64,000 bases of DNA, from contig CAZWZG010000002.1 in NCBI GenBank assembly GCA_964638245.1, positions 10,152-74,151 on the forward strand, read 5' to 3'. Under the pieces are notes generated by a model. That model made no database searches, was not told the origin of the DNA, and worked only from the letters and a program-made list of their open reading frames with translations. This document shows, one piece after another, positions 25,540-33,483 of this stretch; position 1 is the stretch's first letter, and the number at the start of each line of letters is the position of its first letter. The position numbers were made by a program, and so were the translations under genes. The stretch comes from CAZWZG01 sp964638245. GTDB lineage: Bacteria > Pseudomonadota > Alphaproteobacteria > Rhodobacterales > Rhodobacteraceae.

Positions 25540-26527
25540 TTGGAAACCGGGTCCTCGCAACTTGATCACGGATGTGCCTGGTGTCATGGTCGGCAACGCG
25601 GATGATGCTGCGTTGAAGTCCGGTGTGACGGTGTTTTCGGCGAAAGACAGGTTTACGGCAGCGGTCCACGTCATGGGGGGGGCTCCCGGGACGCGTGATA
25701 CCGATTTGCTTGCACCCGAAAACACGATTGATGCCATAGATGCGCTGGTCCTTTCTGGGGGCAGTGCCTTCGGACTTGATGCGTCTGCGGGCGTGGTGCG
25801 TGCCTTAAGGGCACAAGGACGCGGGCTTGAATTGGCCGGACATGTTATTCCGTTGGTTCCCTCTGCAGTGATCTTCGACTTGCCCAATGGTGGTGACAAA
25901 GAATGGGTCGATTCCCCTTATCCCGATCTTGGGTATCGGGCGACGCAGGCTTTGGCTTACGATTTCAGCATTGGCACATCAGGGGCCGGGACGGGCGCGA
26001 CCACAGCAGACCTCAAAGGAGGCCTCGGATCAGCATCTGTCGTTTTGGACGATGGCACCACTGTCGGCGCCTTGGTTGTCGTCAATCCAGTCGGGACGAC
26101 TATTGCGGGCGAAGGGCCGGAGTTCTGGGCTGCGCCTTTCGAGGTGGGAGAAGAGTTCGGCGGCGCAGGCGTTGCGAAGTCTTTTGCTACAACGCCAGTG
26201 ACCAAGCTTGAACAACGGTTGAACACGGCCATTGCGATAGTTGCAACCGACGTAGCGCTCAACAAGGCCGCTGCGAAACGTATGGCCATCGCGGCACATG
26301 ATGGAATCGCACGGGCCATTGTGCCGTCTCATACTCCATATGACGGCGACCTCATCTTTGCGGCGTCAGTGGGAGATCGCCAGATGCAGGATGCGATGTT
26401 GGACCCGTTGCGACTGGGCCATGCTTCCGCAATGACCCTCGCTAGGGCGATTGCTCGCGCTGTTTTCGCGGCGACACCAGCACCGGGTGATCTGGTCCCG
26501 ACGTGGCAGCAAAGATTTGCAGATTAA
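25532..26527 (+). CDS. P1 family peptidase (DmpA/L-aminopeptidase type)
   Basis: A 331-residue N-terminal-nucleophile hydrolase-like protein. GPRNLITDVPGVMVGNADD at the start, LSGGSAFGLDASAGVVRAL, and the Gly/Thr-rich segment SIGTSGAGTGATTADLKGGLGSAS (the family's self-processing region, about residues 146-170) identify the P1/S58 family. Members cleave themselves into two chains and act as aminopeptidases or amidases on D-/beta-amino or other unusual peptides. The start at 25532 overlaps the preceding gene; AAGGGG lies upstream. Its stop overlaps the convergent ALDH gene by four bases. Confidence 0.9.
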   Translation: MSSWKPGPRNLITDVPGVMVGNADDAALKSGVTVFSAKDRFTAAVHVMGGAPGTRDTDLLAPENTIDAIDALVLSGGSAFGLDASAGVVRALRAQGRGLELAGHVIPLVPSAVIFDLPNGGDKEWVDSPYPDLGYRATQALAYDFSIGTSGAGTGATTADLKGGLGSASVVLDDGTTVGALVVVNPVGTTIAGEGPEFWAAPFEVGEEFGGAGVAKSFATTPVTKLEQRLNTAIAIVATDVALNKAAAKRMAIAAHDGIARAIVPSHTPYDGDLIFAASVGDRQMQDAMLDPLRLGHASAMTLARAIARAVFAATPAPGDLVPTWQQRFAD

Positions 26528-28878
26528 CCTTCGCCGTAAGGGACCCACACCGTCTTGATTTCGGTTGCGGCAGCCAGGAATTCGCGGCCTTCCCCGTCGC
26601 TTCCAAACCAGTCACGGGATCTGCCATTGTTGACCCACGTGCGCTTGAGGTTGTCGGCAGCGCGCCGCTCGATCTCTGCGGAAATGTCGCTTGATGAGAA
26701 ATTCCAAATCGCATCTATTTCTGCGTGATCGGCCAAAGTTCTTGCAAGTTCGGCATGGGATCCGGTCAGAATGTTGACGACACCAGCGGGCACATCCGAG
26801 GTCTCGAGCACCTGGTAGAAATCCGTAGCCGCGAGTGGAAAGGGCTCGGACGCTGTCACGACAAGGCGGTTGCCCATGGCCATGGCAGGGCCGATGAGTG
26901 AGACGAGACCAAGGAGCGGTGCCTCGTCCGGTGCCAGTGCGCCGATGATGCCGGCGGGTTCATTGAGGCCAAGGGCAAGGCCGCGCAGCGGGACGGATTT
27001 TGCGGCCCCGTCAAGCTTGTCCGCCCATGCTGCATAGGTGAACAGGCGGGCGACGGAGGCATCGACTTCTGCGGTGGCGGATTTGGCATTTGTGCCTGTC
27101 AGTGCCGAAATCCGCTTGGCGAACTCTTCGCGCCGCGCATTGAGGTTTTCACCAAGATAGTACAGGATTTGCGCGCGAAGGTGCGCAGTTGTTTTGGCCC
27201 ACCCAGACGCCTTTGCAGCGGCTTCAACCGCATTACGCACGTCCTTGCGGTTGGCCCGGGACGCATGGCCGAGCAGGGCGCCCTTTGGACCCCAAATCGC
27301 ATCGGAATAGCCGCCGTCGGGGCGCGCTTGCTTGCCGTCGATATAGAGTTTGGCGGTCCGGTCCATACCGTCGGGTTTTGGCGCAGCCGGGGCCGGGAAC
27401 GCCGCCACGGGTTTCAGAGGCTTCAGCGTGCGCTTGGGTTTCGTGTAGGCCAGCAAGCCTTCCCAACCACCTTCACGCCCGAACCCGCTTTCGCGCACCC
27501 CGCCAAAGCCTGCGGCAGCGTCAAAAAGGTTGGTTGCGTTCACCCACACCACGCCGGCAGCCAGCTTTGGCGCGATGTCGAGGGCGAGGTTGATGTTTTC
27601 AGACCAAACCGTCGCGGCCAGACCGTAACGCGTGTTGTTTGCCAGTTCGACGGCTTCTGCTGGCGTGCGGAACGTCATGGCTACAAGCACCGGCCCGAAG
27701 ATTTCTTCCTGCATCAAAGCATCGGAAGTCGTGAGGCCCGTGATCAGGGTCGGCGGGTAGAAGCATCCTTGATCAGGGATCGGCGTTGCAGGTTGGAACA
27801 CGTCACCGCCCGAGCTTGCTACCTTGGACGCGATCTGGTCATGCTGCACGGGGTCCACCACGGCGCCGATGTCGATGCATTTATCGAGCGGATCACCAAG
27901 GCGCAGGTTCTCCATGCGGCGTTTGAGGCGCGCGTAGAACGTGTCGGCGATGCCCTCCTGCACCAGTAGACGCGAACCTGCGCAACAGACCTGACCCTGG
28001 TTGAACCAGATCGCATCGACGAGGCCTTCAATCGCGCTGTCCATGTCAGCATCGTCAAAGACGATGTAAGGCGATTTGCCACCCAACTCGAGCGTCAGCG
28101 CCTTGCCCGACCCGGCGGTGGCCTCGCGGATGATGCGACCCACGTCGGTCGAGCCGGTGAAGGCGATCTTGTCGATGCCGGGGTGATCCACGATGGCGGC
28201 GCCGGTCTCCCCTTCGCCAGTGACAATGTTGATGACGCCGGCTGGAACGCCCGCTTCGGCGCAGATGTCGGCGAAGAGGAGCGCCGTCAAAGACGTGTAT
28301 TCAGCCGGCTTCAGCACCACGGTGTTGCCCATCGCGATGGCAGGCGCGATTTTCCAGGCCAGCATGAGCAGTGGGAAGTTCCACGGGATGATCTGCCCGC
28401 AAACGCCGAGCGCCTCGCGGTCTGGCAACTCAGCGTCCATCAGCTGGGCCATCCCGGCGTGATAATAGAAATGCCGCGCCACCAGAGGGATATCGATGTC
28501 GCGGCTTTCGCGGATCGGTTTGCCGTTGTCGAGCGTTTCGAGAACAGCGAACAGACGAGACTGCTTCTGAATGATGCGAGCGATGGCGTAAAGGACGCGC
28601 GCGCGCTGGTGGCCTGGGATCTTGGCCCAGCCCGGTTGTGCCTTGCGCGCGGCCTTGACCGCGGCGTCGACATCTTTCGCGGAACCGGTCGAAACCTTGG
28701 CCAGCACGTCCCCCGTTGCCGGGTTGCGGGTGTCGAAGGTTTTCGCAGGCTTCGTCCAGGTGCCGCCGATAAAGTGACCGAATTTCCCTTTGTGCGTGGC
28801 GATCCAGTCGCGCGCTTCAACCGCGCTTTCGGGCGCCAGGCCATACTCCATTGTTTCGAAGATTTCTTTGACGTTCAT
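26524..28878 (-). CDS. ALDH16-type two-domain aldehyde dehydrogenase
   Basis: A 784-residue protein with two aldehyde dehydrogenase domains. The first (about 35-480) is complete: PWNFPLLM, FTGSTDVG, LELGGKSP and the catalytic Cys298 in GQVCCAG. The second (about 505-784) is recognisable (LNEPAGIIGALAPDEAPLLGLVSLIGPAMAMGN) but lacks the catalytic Cys and ends early: a pseudo-domain. This is the ALDH16 architecture, known structurally from a Loktanella enzyme. Start 28878 overlaps the previous stop (ATGA); an earlier codon at 28905 is less likely. It lies in an operon behind deoC, whose product acetaldehyde is a plausible but untested substrate. Confidence 0.9.
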   Translation of the reverse strand: MNVKEIFETMEYGLAPESAVEARDWIATHKGKFGHFIGGTWTKPAKTFDTRNPATGDVLAKVSTGSAKDVDAAVKAARKAQPGWAKIPGHQRARVLYAIARIIQKQSRLFAVLETLDNGKPIRESRDIDIPLVARHFYYHAGMAQLMDAELPDREALGVCGQIIPWNFPLLMLAWKIAPAIAMGNTVVLKPAEYTSLTALLFADICAEAGVPAGVINIVTGEGETGAAIVDHPGIDKIAFTGSTDVGRIIREATAGSGKALTLELGGKSPYIVFDDADMDSAIEGLVDAIWFNQGQVCCAGSRLLVQEGIADTFYARLKRRMENLRLGDPLDKCIDIGAVVDPVQHDQIASKVASSGGDVFQPATPIPDQGCFYPPTLITGLTTSDALMQEEIFGPVLVAMTFRTPAEAVELANNTRYGLAATVWSENINLALDIAPKLAAGVVWVNATNLFDAAAGFGGVRESGFGREGGWEGLLAYTKPKRTLKPLKPVAAFPAPAAPKPDGMDRTAKLYIDGKQARPDGGYSDAIWGPKGALLGHASRANRKDVRNAVEAAAKASGWAKTTAHLRAQILYYLGENLNARREEFAKRISALTGTNAKSATAEVDASVARLFTYAAWADKLDGAAKSVPLRGLALGLNEPAGIIGALAPDEAPLLGLVSLIGPAMAMGNRLVVTASEPFPLAATDFYQVLETSDVPAGVVNILTGSHAELARTLADHAEIDAIWNFSSSDISAEIERRAADNLKRTWVNNGRSRDWFGSDGEGREFLAAATEIKTVWVPYGEG

Positions 28879-29165
28879 GATGTTGCGCGTCCTATGATGA
28901 CCCACCCGGCGAAGGTGCCAAAGGCGATGAAGCAGGCGGTGAAAGTGATGCGTCGGAACCGGTCAACGGCAGCGGCATATTCGAAATACTTGGTGGGCAT
29001 GTTGCCCCGGCGGCGGGGCCACCAGTAGGTCTTGCGAAAGGTTTCAACCTCTTCCGGAGACAGGTTTTCGGCGATGCGCTTACGGGCTTTATCGGCCCGT
29101 TCGGCTAGTCCGGCGGACACAAGCACGATCACCGCCACGATTGCTAAGGGGATGAGGTCGCTCAT
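28875..29165 (-). CDS. Small two-helix membrane protein
   Basis: A 96-residue protein with a helix at each end (about 3-20 and 73-92) and a charged, amphipathic middle (ADKARKRIAENLSPEEVETFRKTYWWPRRRGNMPTKYFEYA). I do not recognise a family. It begins three bases after the deoC stop and ends in an ATGA overlap with the ALDH16 gene, so it sits inside a coupled operon and is a possible membrane partner of those enzymes. Confidence 0.75.
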   Translation of the reverse strand: MSDLIPLAIVAVIVLVSAGLAERADKARKRIAENLSPEEVETFRKTYWWPRRRGNMPTKYFEYAAAVDRFRRITFTACFIAFGTFAGWVIIGRATS

Positions 29166-29168
29166 CGT

Positions 29169-30167
29169 CTAGCCAATCCCGTGCCGGAAACCGGCCGAGT
29201 AGCGGCCTGTGACGTGATGCTCGAGCTGGCGCTCGATGTCGCCCAAAAGCGAGGATGCGCCAAATCGGAACAGGTGATTGTTCAGCCAGTCGTTGCCGAG
29301 CTCGTCCTTGATCAGCGCAAGGTAGGTCAAAGCATCCTTGGCCTTGGAGATACCGCCAGCAGGCTTGTAGCCGACGCGGATCCCGGTTTGTTCATGGAAC
29401 TCACGGATCGCTCGGATCATTACAAGACTGACCGGGAGCGTGGCGTTCACGCTTTCCTTGCCGGTCGACGTTTTGATGAAATCGGCCCCTGCCATCATGC
29501 AGATCAGGCTTGCGCGCGCCACGTTGCGAAGGCTGCCAAGTTCGCCGGTGGCGAGGATCGCTTTGACATGTGCCGGGCCGCACGCCTCGCGGAAGGCTTT
29601 CATTTCGTCATAGAGCGCTTGCCAGTTTTGGGTCAGCACGTGTCGGCGCGAGATGACGATGTCGATCTCGGTTGCGCCGGCGGCGAAGCTTTCGCTGATT
29701 TCTGCCACGCGCAAATGGAAGGGCGACAGCCCGGCCGGAAAACCGGTGGAGACTGCCGCAACCGGCAGGCCGGTGCCCTTGACCGCCTCAACGGCCGTCG
29801 GCACCATGTCGTGATAGACGCAGACCGCGCCTGTCGTGATCGGACCCATCCCAAGAGCATCGAGAAGCGATGAATTCACAGGATTGGCGGCCTTTGCGCA
29901 TAAACGTTTCACACGTCCTTCGGTGTCGTCCCCCGAAAGGGTTGTCAGGTCGATCATGGTGATCGCCTTCAATAGCCAGGCAGCCTGATAGTCTTTTTTG
30001 ATCGAACGCCGACCGGGCAGCGTTGCGGCGCGACGCTCAATGGCCGACGTGTTTGCCTGCGCCCGAGCCACCCAGTCGAGGTCCAACTCAAAACCCGGGT
30101 TGCGCACCTCTGTTGTGGCGGGCAGGTGGGCTTGGTTCGTGGTTGTCTCGGCGGTCTGGAGGGGCAT
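29169..30167 (-). CDS. deoC: Deoxyribose-phosphate aldolase
   Basis: A 332-residue class I aldolase of the long DERA form. The catalytic Schiff-base lysine lies in GADFIKTSTGK, with IDIVISRRHVLTQNW and YKPAGGISKAKDAL completing the TIM-barrel site. It splits 2-deoxyribose 5-phosphate into acetaldehyde and glyceraldehyde 3-phosphate. The frame stays open far upstream, but the ATG at 30167 has GGAG at good spacing, and the upstream part is antisense to rpe. It heads the deoC-small membrane protein-ALDH16 operon, controlled by a region holding the palindrome at 30223. Confidence 0.93.
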   Translation of the reverse strand: MPLQTAETTTNQAHLPATTEVRNPGFELDLDWVARAQANTSAIERRAATLPGRRSIKKDYQAAWLLKAITMIDLTTLSGDDTEGRVKRLCAKAANPVNSSLLDALGMGPITTGAVCVYHDMVPTAVEAVKGTGLPVAAVSTGFPAGLSPFHLRVAEISESFAAGATEIDIVISRRHVLTQNWQALYDEMKAFREACGPAHVKAILATGELGSLRNVARASLICMMAGADFIKTSTGKESVNATLPVSLVMIRAIREFHEQTGIRVGYKPAGGISKAKDALTYLALIKDELGNDWLNNHLFRFGASSLLGDIERQLEHHVTGRYSAGFRHGIG

Positions 30168-30222
30168 GTCGGGGCTCCGCAAGGATGCAATCAAATTGGC
30201 ACGCGCGACGGCTTTACGCAAC

Positions 30223-30240
30223 TTTGACCGTTTGGTCAAA
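30223..30240. promoter_or_regulatory. Palindromic operator between deoC and rpe
   Basis: TTTGACC-GTTT-GGTCAAA is a perfect inverted repeat with seven-base arms. On the reverse strand TTGACC (30239-30234) followed after 17 bases by TAAAGC could be the deoC promoter, so a bound repressor would cover the -35. The symmetry and size suit a TetR- or GntR-type regulator; none is encoded next to it. Confidence 0.6.
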
Positions 30241-30308
30241 TTTTTCCGATGTGACGGCGCGTGACATCCTTTTTCAGGAACGATAGCAGAGGGCAAAGGA
30301 GAGCTGTT

Positions 30309-30992
30309 ATGTCCAATCCAGTCATTATTGCACCGTCCATTCTGGCCGCTGACTTTGCCAATTTCGGGGCAGAGATCGAAGCCGTTGAAGCACAGGGCGC
30401 TGACTGGATCCATGTGGATGTCATGGATGGCCATTTCGTGCCAAACCTGACGTTTGGACCTGCGATGTGTGCGGCGATACGGCCCCATATCAAGACAGTC
30501 ATGGATGTCCATCTGATGATCTCGCCGGTGGACCCGTATATTCAGGCATTTGCAGATGCCGGGGCCGATTACCTGACCGCGCATGTTGAGGCGGGGCCGC
30601 ATTTGCATCGCACCCTCCAAGCCATACGTGCTGCGGGCGTGAAAGCGGGGGTCGCTCTGAACCCTGCAACGCCAGCAAATTCCATCGCGCATGTTTTGGA
30701 CATGATCGATCTGGTCTGCGTGATGACGGTGAATCCAGGTTTCGGGGGCCAAAGCTTCATCGACATGTCCGGCAAAGTCGCAGAGCTGCGTTCGATGTGT
30801 GCCGGGCGCGATATCCTTATCGAGATCGATGGGGGCGTAACGCCCGAAACAGCGCCAATTGTACGAAGGGCCGGGGCGGATGTCCTCGTCGCGGGGTCCG
30901 CTGCGTTCAAGGGTGGCTCGGCCGATGCTCCAGAAGCGTATGGCACCAACATTGCGGCCATTCGTGCGGCAGCCGAGGGCACTTTGGCTTGA
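30309..30992 (+). CDS. rpe: Ribulose-phosphate 3-epimerase
   Basis: A 227-residue TIM-barrel enzyme that interconverts ribulose 5-phosphate and xylulose 5-phosphate in the pentose phosphate pathway. Metal- and substrate-binding motifs are intact: SILAADFANFG, HVDVMDGHFVPNLTFGP, DVHLMI, MTVNPGFGGQSFI and EIDGGV. ATG 30309 follows AAAGGAG at seven bases. Length is normal. Divergent from deoC, another pentose-phosphate enzyme. Confidence 0.97.
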   Translation: MSNPVIIAPSILAADFANFGAEIEAVEAQGADWIHVDVMDGHFVPNLTFGPAMCAAIRPHIKTVMDVHLMISPVDPYIQAFADAGADYLTAHVEAGPHLHRTLQAIRAAGVKAGVALNPATPANSIAHVLDMIDLVCVMTVNPGFGGQSFIDMSGKVAELRSMCAGRDILIEIDGGVTPETAPIVRRAGADVLVAGSAAFKGGSADAPEAYGTNIAAIRAAAEGTLA

Positions 30993-31124
30993 TTGCTTGA
31001 CGCGCGGAAACTCTCGCGGGGTGCTTTTTCTTTCCGCAACGTTGAAACGCTGCACCCCCTTGCGCCCGGAAAAACCGGCGTCATACTTGCGCGCATAAAT
31101 ACCAAAAAACAGGGAGTTCTTGGA

Positions 31125-32702
31125 ATGGGAACGAAACATCTATGGCTGGCTGCAAGCGCAATGGCACTCTGTGCTGGCGTTGCATCGGCTGAAACGCTGA
31201 ACTGGGCCAACAACGGCGACTCGCTGACGCTTGACCCGCATGCGCAAAACGAAGGCCCGACTCACACGGTCGCTCACCAGATCTACGAACCGCTCTTGAT
31301 GCGCGACATGTCGGGCGCAATCGTCCCCGTCCTGGCGACCGAATGGGGCCCAACGGAAGATCCCAATGTGTGGTCATTCAAACTGCGCGAAGGCGTGACG
31401 TTCCATGATGGATCTGCGTTTACTGCAGAAGACGTGGTTTTTTCGATCGAACGGGCTCTGACGCCCGACAGCGACATGAAGGAGCTGCTGGCGTCGCTGG
31501 TTGAAGTGCGGGCTGTCGACGACATGACAGTCGAGTTTGTGACCGATGGTCCGAACCCGATCTTCCCAAACAACCTCACCAACATGTTCATGATGGACAA
31601 GACATGGACCGAGGCGAACAACGCCACCAAGGTGCAGGACTTTGAAGGCGGCGAGACGACCTTTGCCTCGACCAACACCAACGGCACTGGACCTTACCAG
31701 TTGTCGGTTCGTGAGCCGGACGTTCGTACCGTTCTGACGGCCTATGATGGCTATTGGGGCAAGGACATGTTCCCGCTCGACATCACCGAAATCAATTACA
31801 CGCCGATCCAGAACGACGCGACACGCGTTGCTGCGTTCCTGTCGGGTGAAATTGACTTCATCCAAGCATTGCCGGTGCAGGACCTTGGCCGTGTAGCCGG
31901 TGTTGACGGTCTGGACGTCCGAACGGCACCTCAGAACCGGGTCATCTTCTTTGGTATGAACCAGGGCGATGAAGACCTGACGTCTGACAACGTCGATGGA
32001 GCAAACCCGCTGGCAGACGTGCGCGTGCGTCAGGCGATCCTCGCCGCCGTGAACCGTGATGCGATCCAGCAGGTCGTGATGCGGGGTCAATCGCAACCGG
32101 CTGGTGTGATCTCGCCTCCGTTCGTGAACGGCTGGACAGCAGAGCTCGATGAAGTGCCAGCAACCGACATCGCCGCCGCCAAAGCGCTGATGGAAGAAGC
32201 CGGTTATGGCGATGGGTTCTCGATTACGCTGAACTGCCCGAATGATCGTTACATCAACGATGAAGGCATCTGTCAGGCGGCCGTGGGCATGCTGGCCCAG
32301 ATCGGGATCGAGGTGAATCTTGAGGCTCTGCCAAAGGCGCAGCACTTCCCGCTGATCAACAACCTTGAAACCGACTTCTATATGCTGGGTTGGGGTGTTC
32401 CGACGTTTGACTCCGAATACATCTTCAACTTCCTCGCGCACACCAAAGGTGAGCAGTACGGGTCTTGGAATGCGACGCGCTATTCGAACCCTGAGCTTGA
32501 TACGATGATCCAAGCGCTGGCATCCGAGACGGATATTCCAAAGCGTGACGGCATGATCGCTGACATCTGGCAGACGGTTCAGGAGGATGTCCTGTACATT
32601 CCGATCCACCACCAGGTGCTGAACTGGGGTCTGAAGTCGAACATTGGCGCCGAAGTGCAGCCTGAAGACCAGCCCAAGGTGAAGTACTTCACGGTCAACT
32701 AA
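31125..32702 (+). CDS. ABC transporter substrate-binding protein, family 5 (paralogue 1)
   Basis: A 525-residue periplasmic solute-binding protein. It has a signal peptide (residues 1-22, cleavage after ASA) and the peptide/nickel family 5 pattern: LNWANNGDSLTLDPHAQNEG, WSFKLREGVTFHDGSAFTAEDVVFSIERA and NGTGPYQL. Family 5 proteins bind di- and oligopeptides, opines or similar. It shares stretches such as LMEEAGYGDGF and CPND-RY-NDE with the second binding protein at 33484, so they are tandem paralogues. A perfect terminator follows at 32725, so it can be expressed alone at a high level. The ATG at 31125 starts the signal peptide. Confidence 0.93.
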   Translation: MGTKHLWLAASAMALCAGVASAETLNWANNGDSLTLDPHAQNEGPTHTVAHQIYEPLLMRDMSGAIVPVLATEWGPTEDPNVWSFKLREGVTFHDGSAFTAEDVVFSIERALTPDSDMKELLASLVEVRAVDDMTVEFVTDGPNPIFPNNLTNMFMMDKTWTEANNATKVQDFEGGETTFASTNTNGTGPYQLSVREPDVRTVLTAYDGYWGKDMFPLDITEINYTPIQNDATRVAAFLSGEIDFIQALPVQDLGRVAGVDGLDVRTAPQNRVIFFGMNQGDEDLTSDNVDGANPLADVRVRQAILAAVNRDAIQQVVMRGQSQPAGVISPPFVNGWTAELDEVPATDIAAAKALMEEAGYGDGFSITLNCPNDRYINDEGICQAAVGMLAQIGIEVNLEALPKAQHFPLINNLETDFYMLGWGVPTFDSEYIFNFLAHTKGEQYGSWNATRYSNPELDTMIQALASETDIPKRDGMIADIWQTVQEDVLYIPIHHQVLNWGLKSNIGAEVQPEDQPKVKYFTVN

Positions 32703-32724
32703 TCTGACCAGTTGAGTAAGATTA

Positions 32725-32755
32725 TTGCCGGGCGAGGTTATCGCCCGGCAATTTT
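32725..32755 (+). terminator. Rho-independent terminator after first binding protein
   Basis: TTGCCGGGCGA (32725-32735) and TCGCCCGGCAA (32741-32751) form a perfect eleven-pair stem with a five-base loop GGTTA, followed by TTTTGTTT. It separates the first binding protein gene from the GAF gene and the rest of the transporter. Confidence 0.92.
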
Positions 32756-32858
32756 GTTTCAATCACGGAAAATTTAACTTACCTTGCGTCAATTTTTTGG
32801 CTACGCTTTCTGTCCGAGTTGGAGGGTGCTCCTCCGATACGCGATAGGGGGCAATGTC

Positions 32859-33377
32859 GTGTATACGCTTGAAGACCTATGGCTGGTCGGTGGGCCGCCG
32901 GATCCAATCCTAAGTCATCTGGTGAAGATGTCGTCGCGCGCATGCGGGGCTGAATCGGCCATGTTCAACATTTGGCACAAAGATCGTTCTAAGATTCAGT
33001 GTCAGGCCCATTGCTGTCTTGAAGCGGGTCGCGCAGAGATTTTTCCGATCCCCGAGCGGTTCAGCCTGACGCGGCTTGTTTGTCAAAGAAACATGGTTGT
33101 CGCGATTGATGATGCCTTGGAAGACGATCGCGTTTCGCGGGGATGCGGCGCCAACGAGCTGGAATTCCGCGCAATGATGGGAGCCCCCGTGCTTGGCCCG
33201 GATGGTGAGCCGGTCGGTTCCTTGAACGTCTGTTCGAAACAGCCAAAGACGTGGAGCGACGTGGAGCGGGACAGTATTTTTTCGATGGCCGCCCTTGCCA
33301 GCCAGCATGTACTCTTGCGCGCAACGATCGCCACCGTGAAGATCCTGAGGGACGAAAGCGGCGTCAAAACCGCGTGA
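32859..33377 (+). CDS. Stand-alone, cysteine-rich GAF-domain protein
   Basis: A single GAF domain (about residues 15-155 of 172): ILSHLVKMSSRACGAESAMFNIWHKD, FSLTRLVCQRNMVVAIDDALED, MMGAPVLGPDGEPVGSLNVCS. There is no HTH, kinase or cyclase output. Seven cysteines occur (RACG, IQCQAHCC, LVCQ, RGCG, NVCS), high for a cytoplasmic protein and possibly redox- or metal-sensing. Start chosen: GTG at 32859 with AGGGGG seven bases upstream; an in-frame TTG at 32784 lacks an RBS. It lies between two binding-protein genes of a peptide ABC system. Confidence 0.8.
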   Translation: MYTLEDLWLVGGPPDPILSHLVKMSSRACGAESAMFNIWHKDRSKIQCQAHCCLEAGRAEIFPIPERFSLTRLVCQRNMVVAIDDALEDDRVSRGCGANELEFRAMMGAPVLGPDGEPVGSLNVCSKQPKTWSDVERDSIFSMAALASQHVLLRATIATVKILRDESGVKTA

Positions 33378-33483
33378 CTTGGCAAAACGGACTTTCGCTC
33401 CATGTCAGACCTGTGTTGTTGTGTCGCAGGCCTGCGCGCCACATCAAAAAAGACGCGCCACGCGCAATCTTGGGGAGACATCC

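Noticed and set aside
30168..31139. N-terminal extension of deoC to 656 residues
   Set aside because: The extra part is antisense to rpe, has no homology to aldolases, and the ATG at 30167 has a good ribosome-binding site.
32784..32858. TTG start for the GAF protein
   Set aside because: It has no ribosome-binding site and adds residues not resembling a GAF domain; the GTG at 32859 has AGGGGG.
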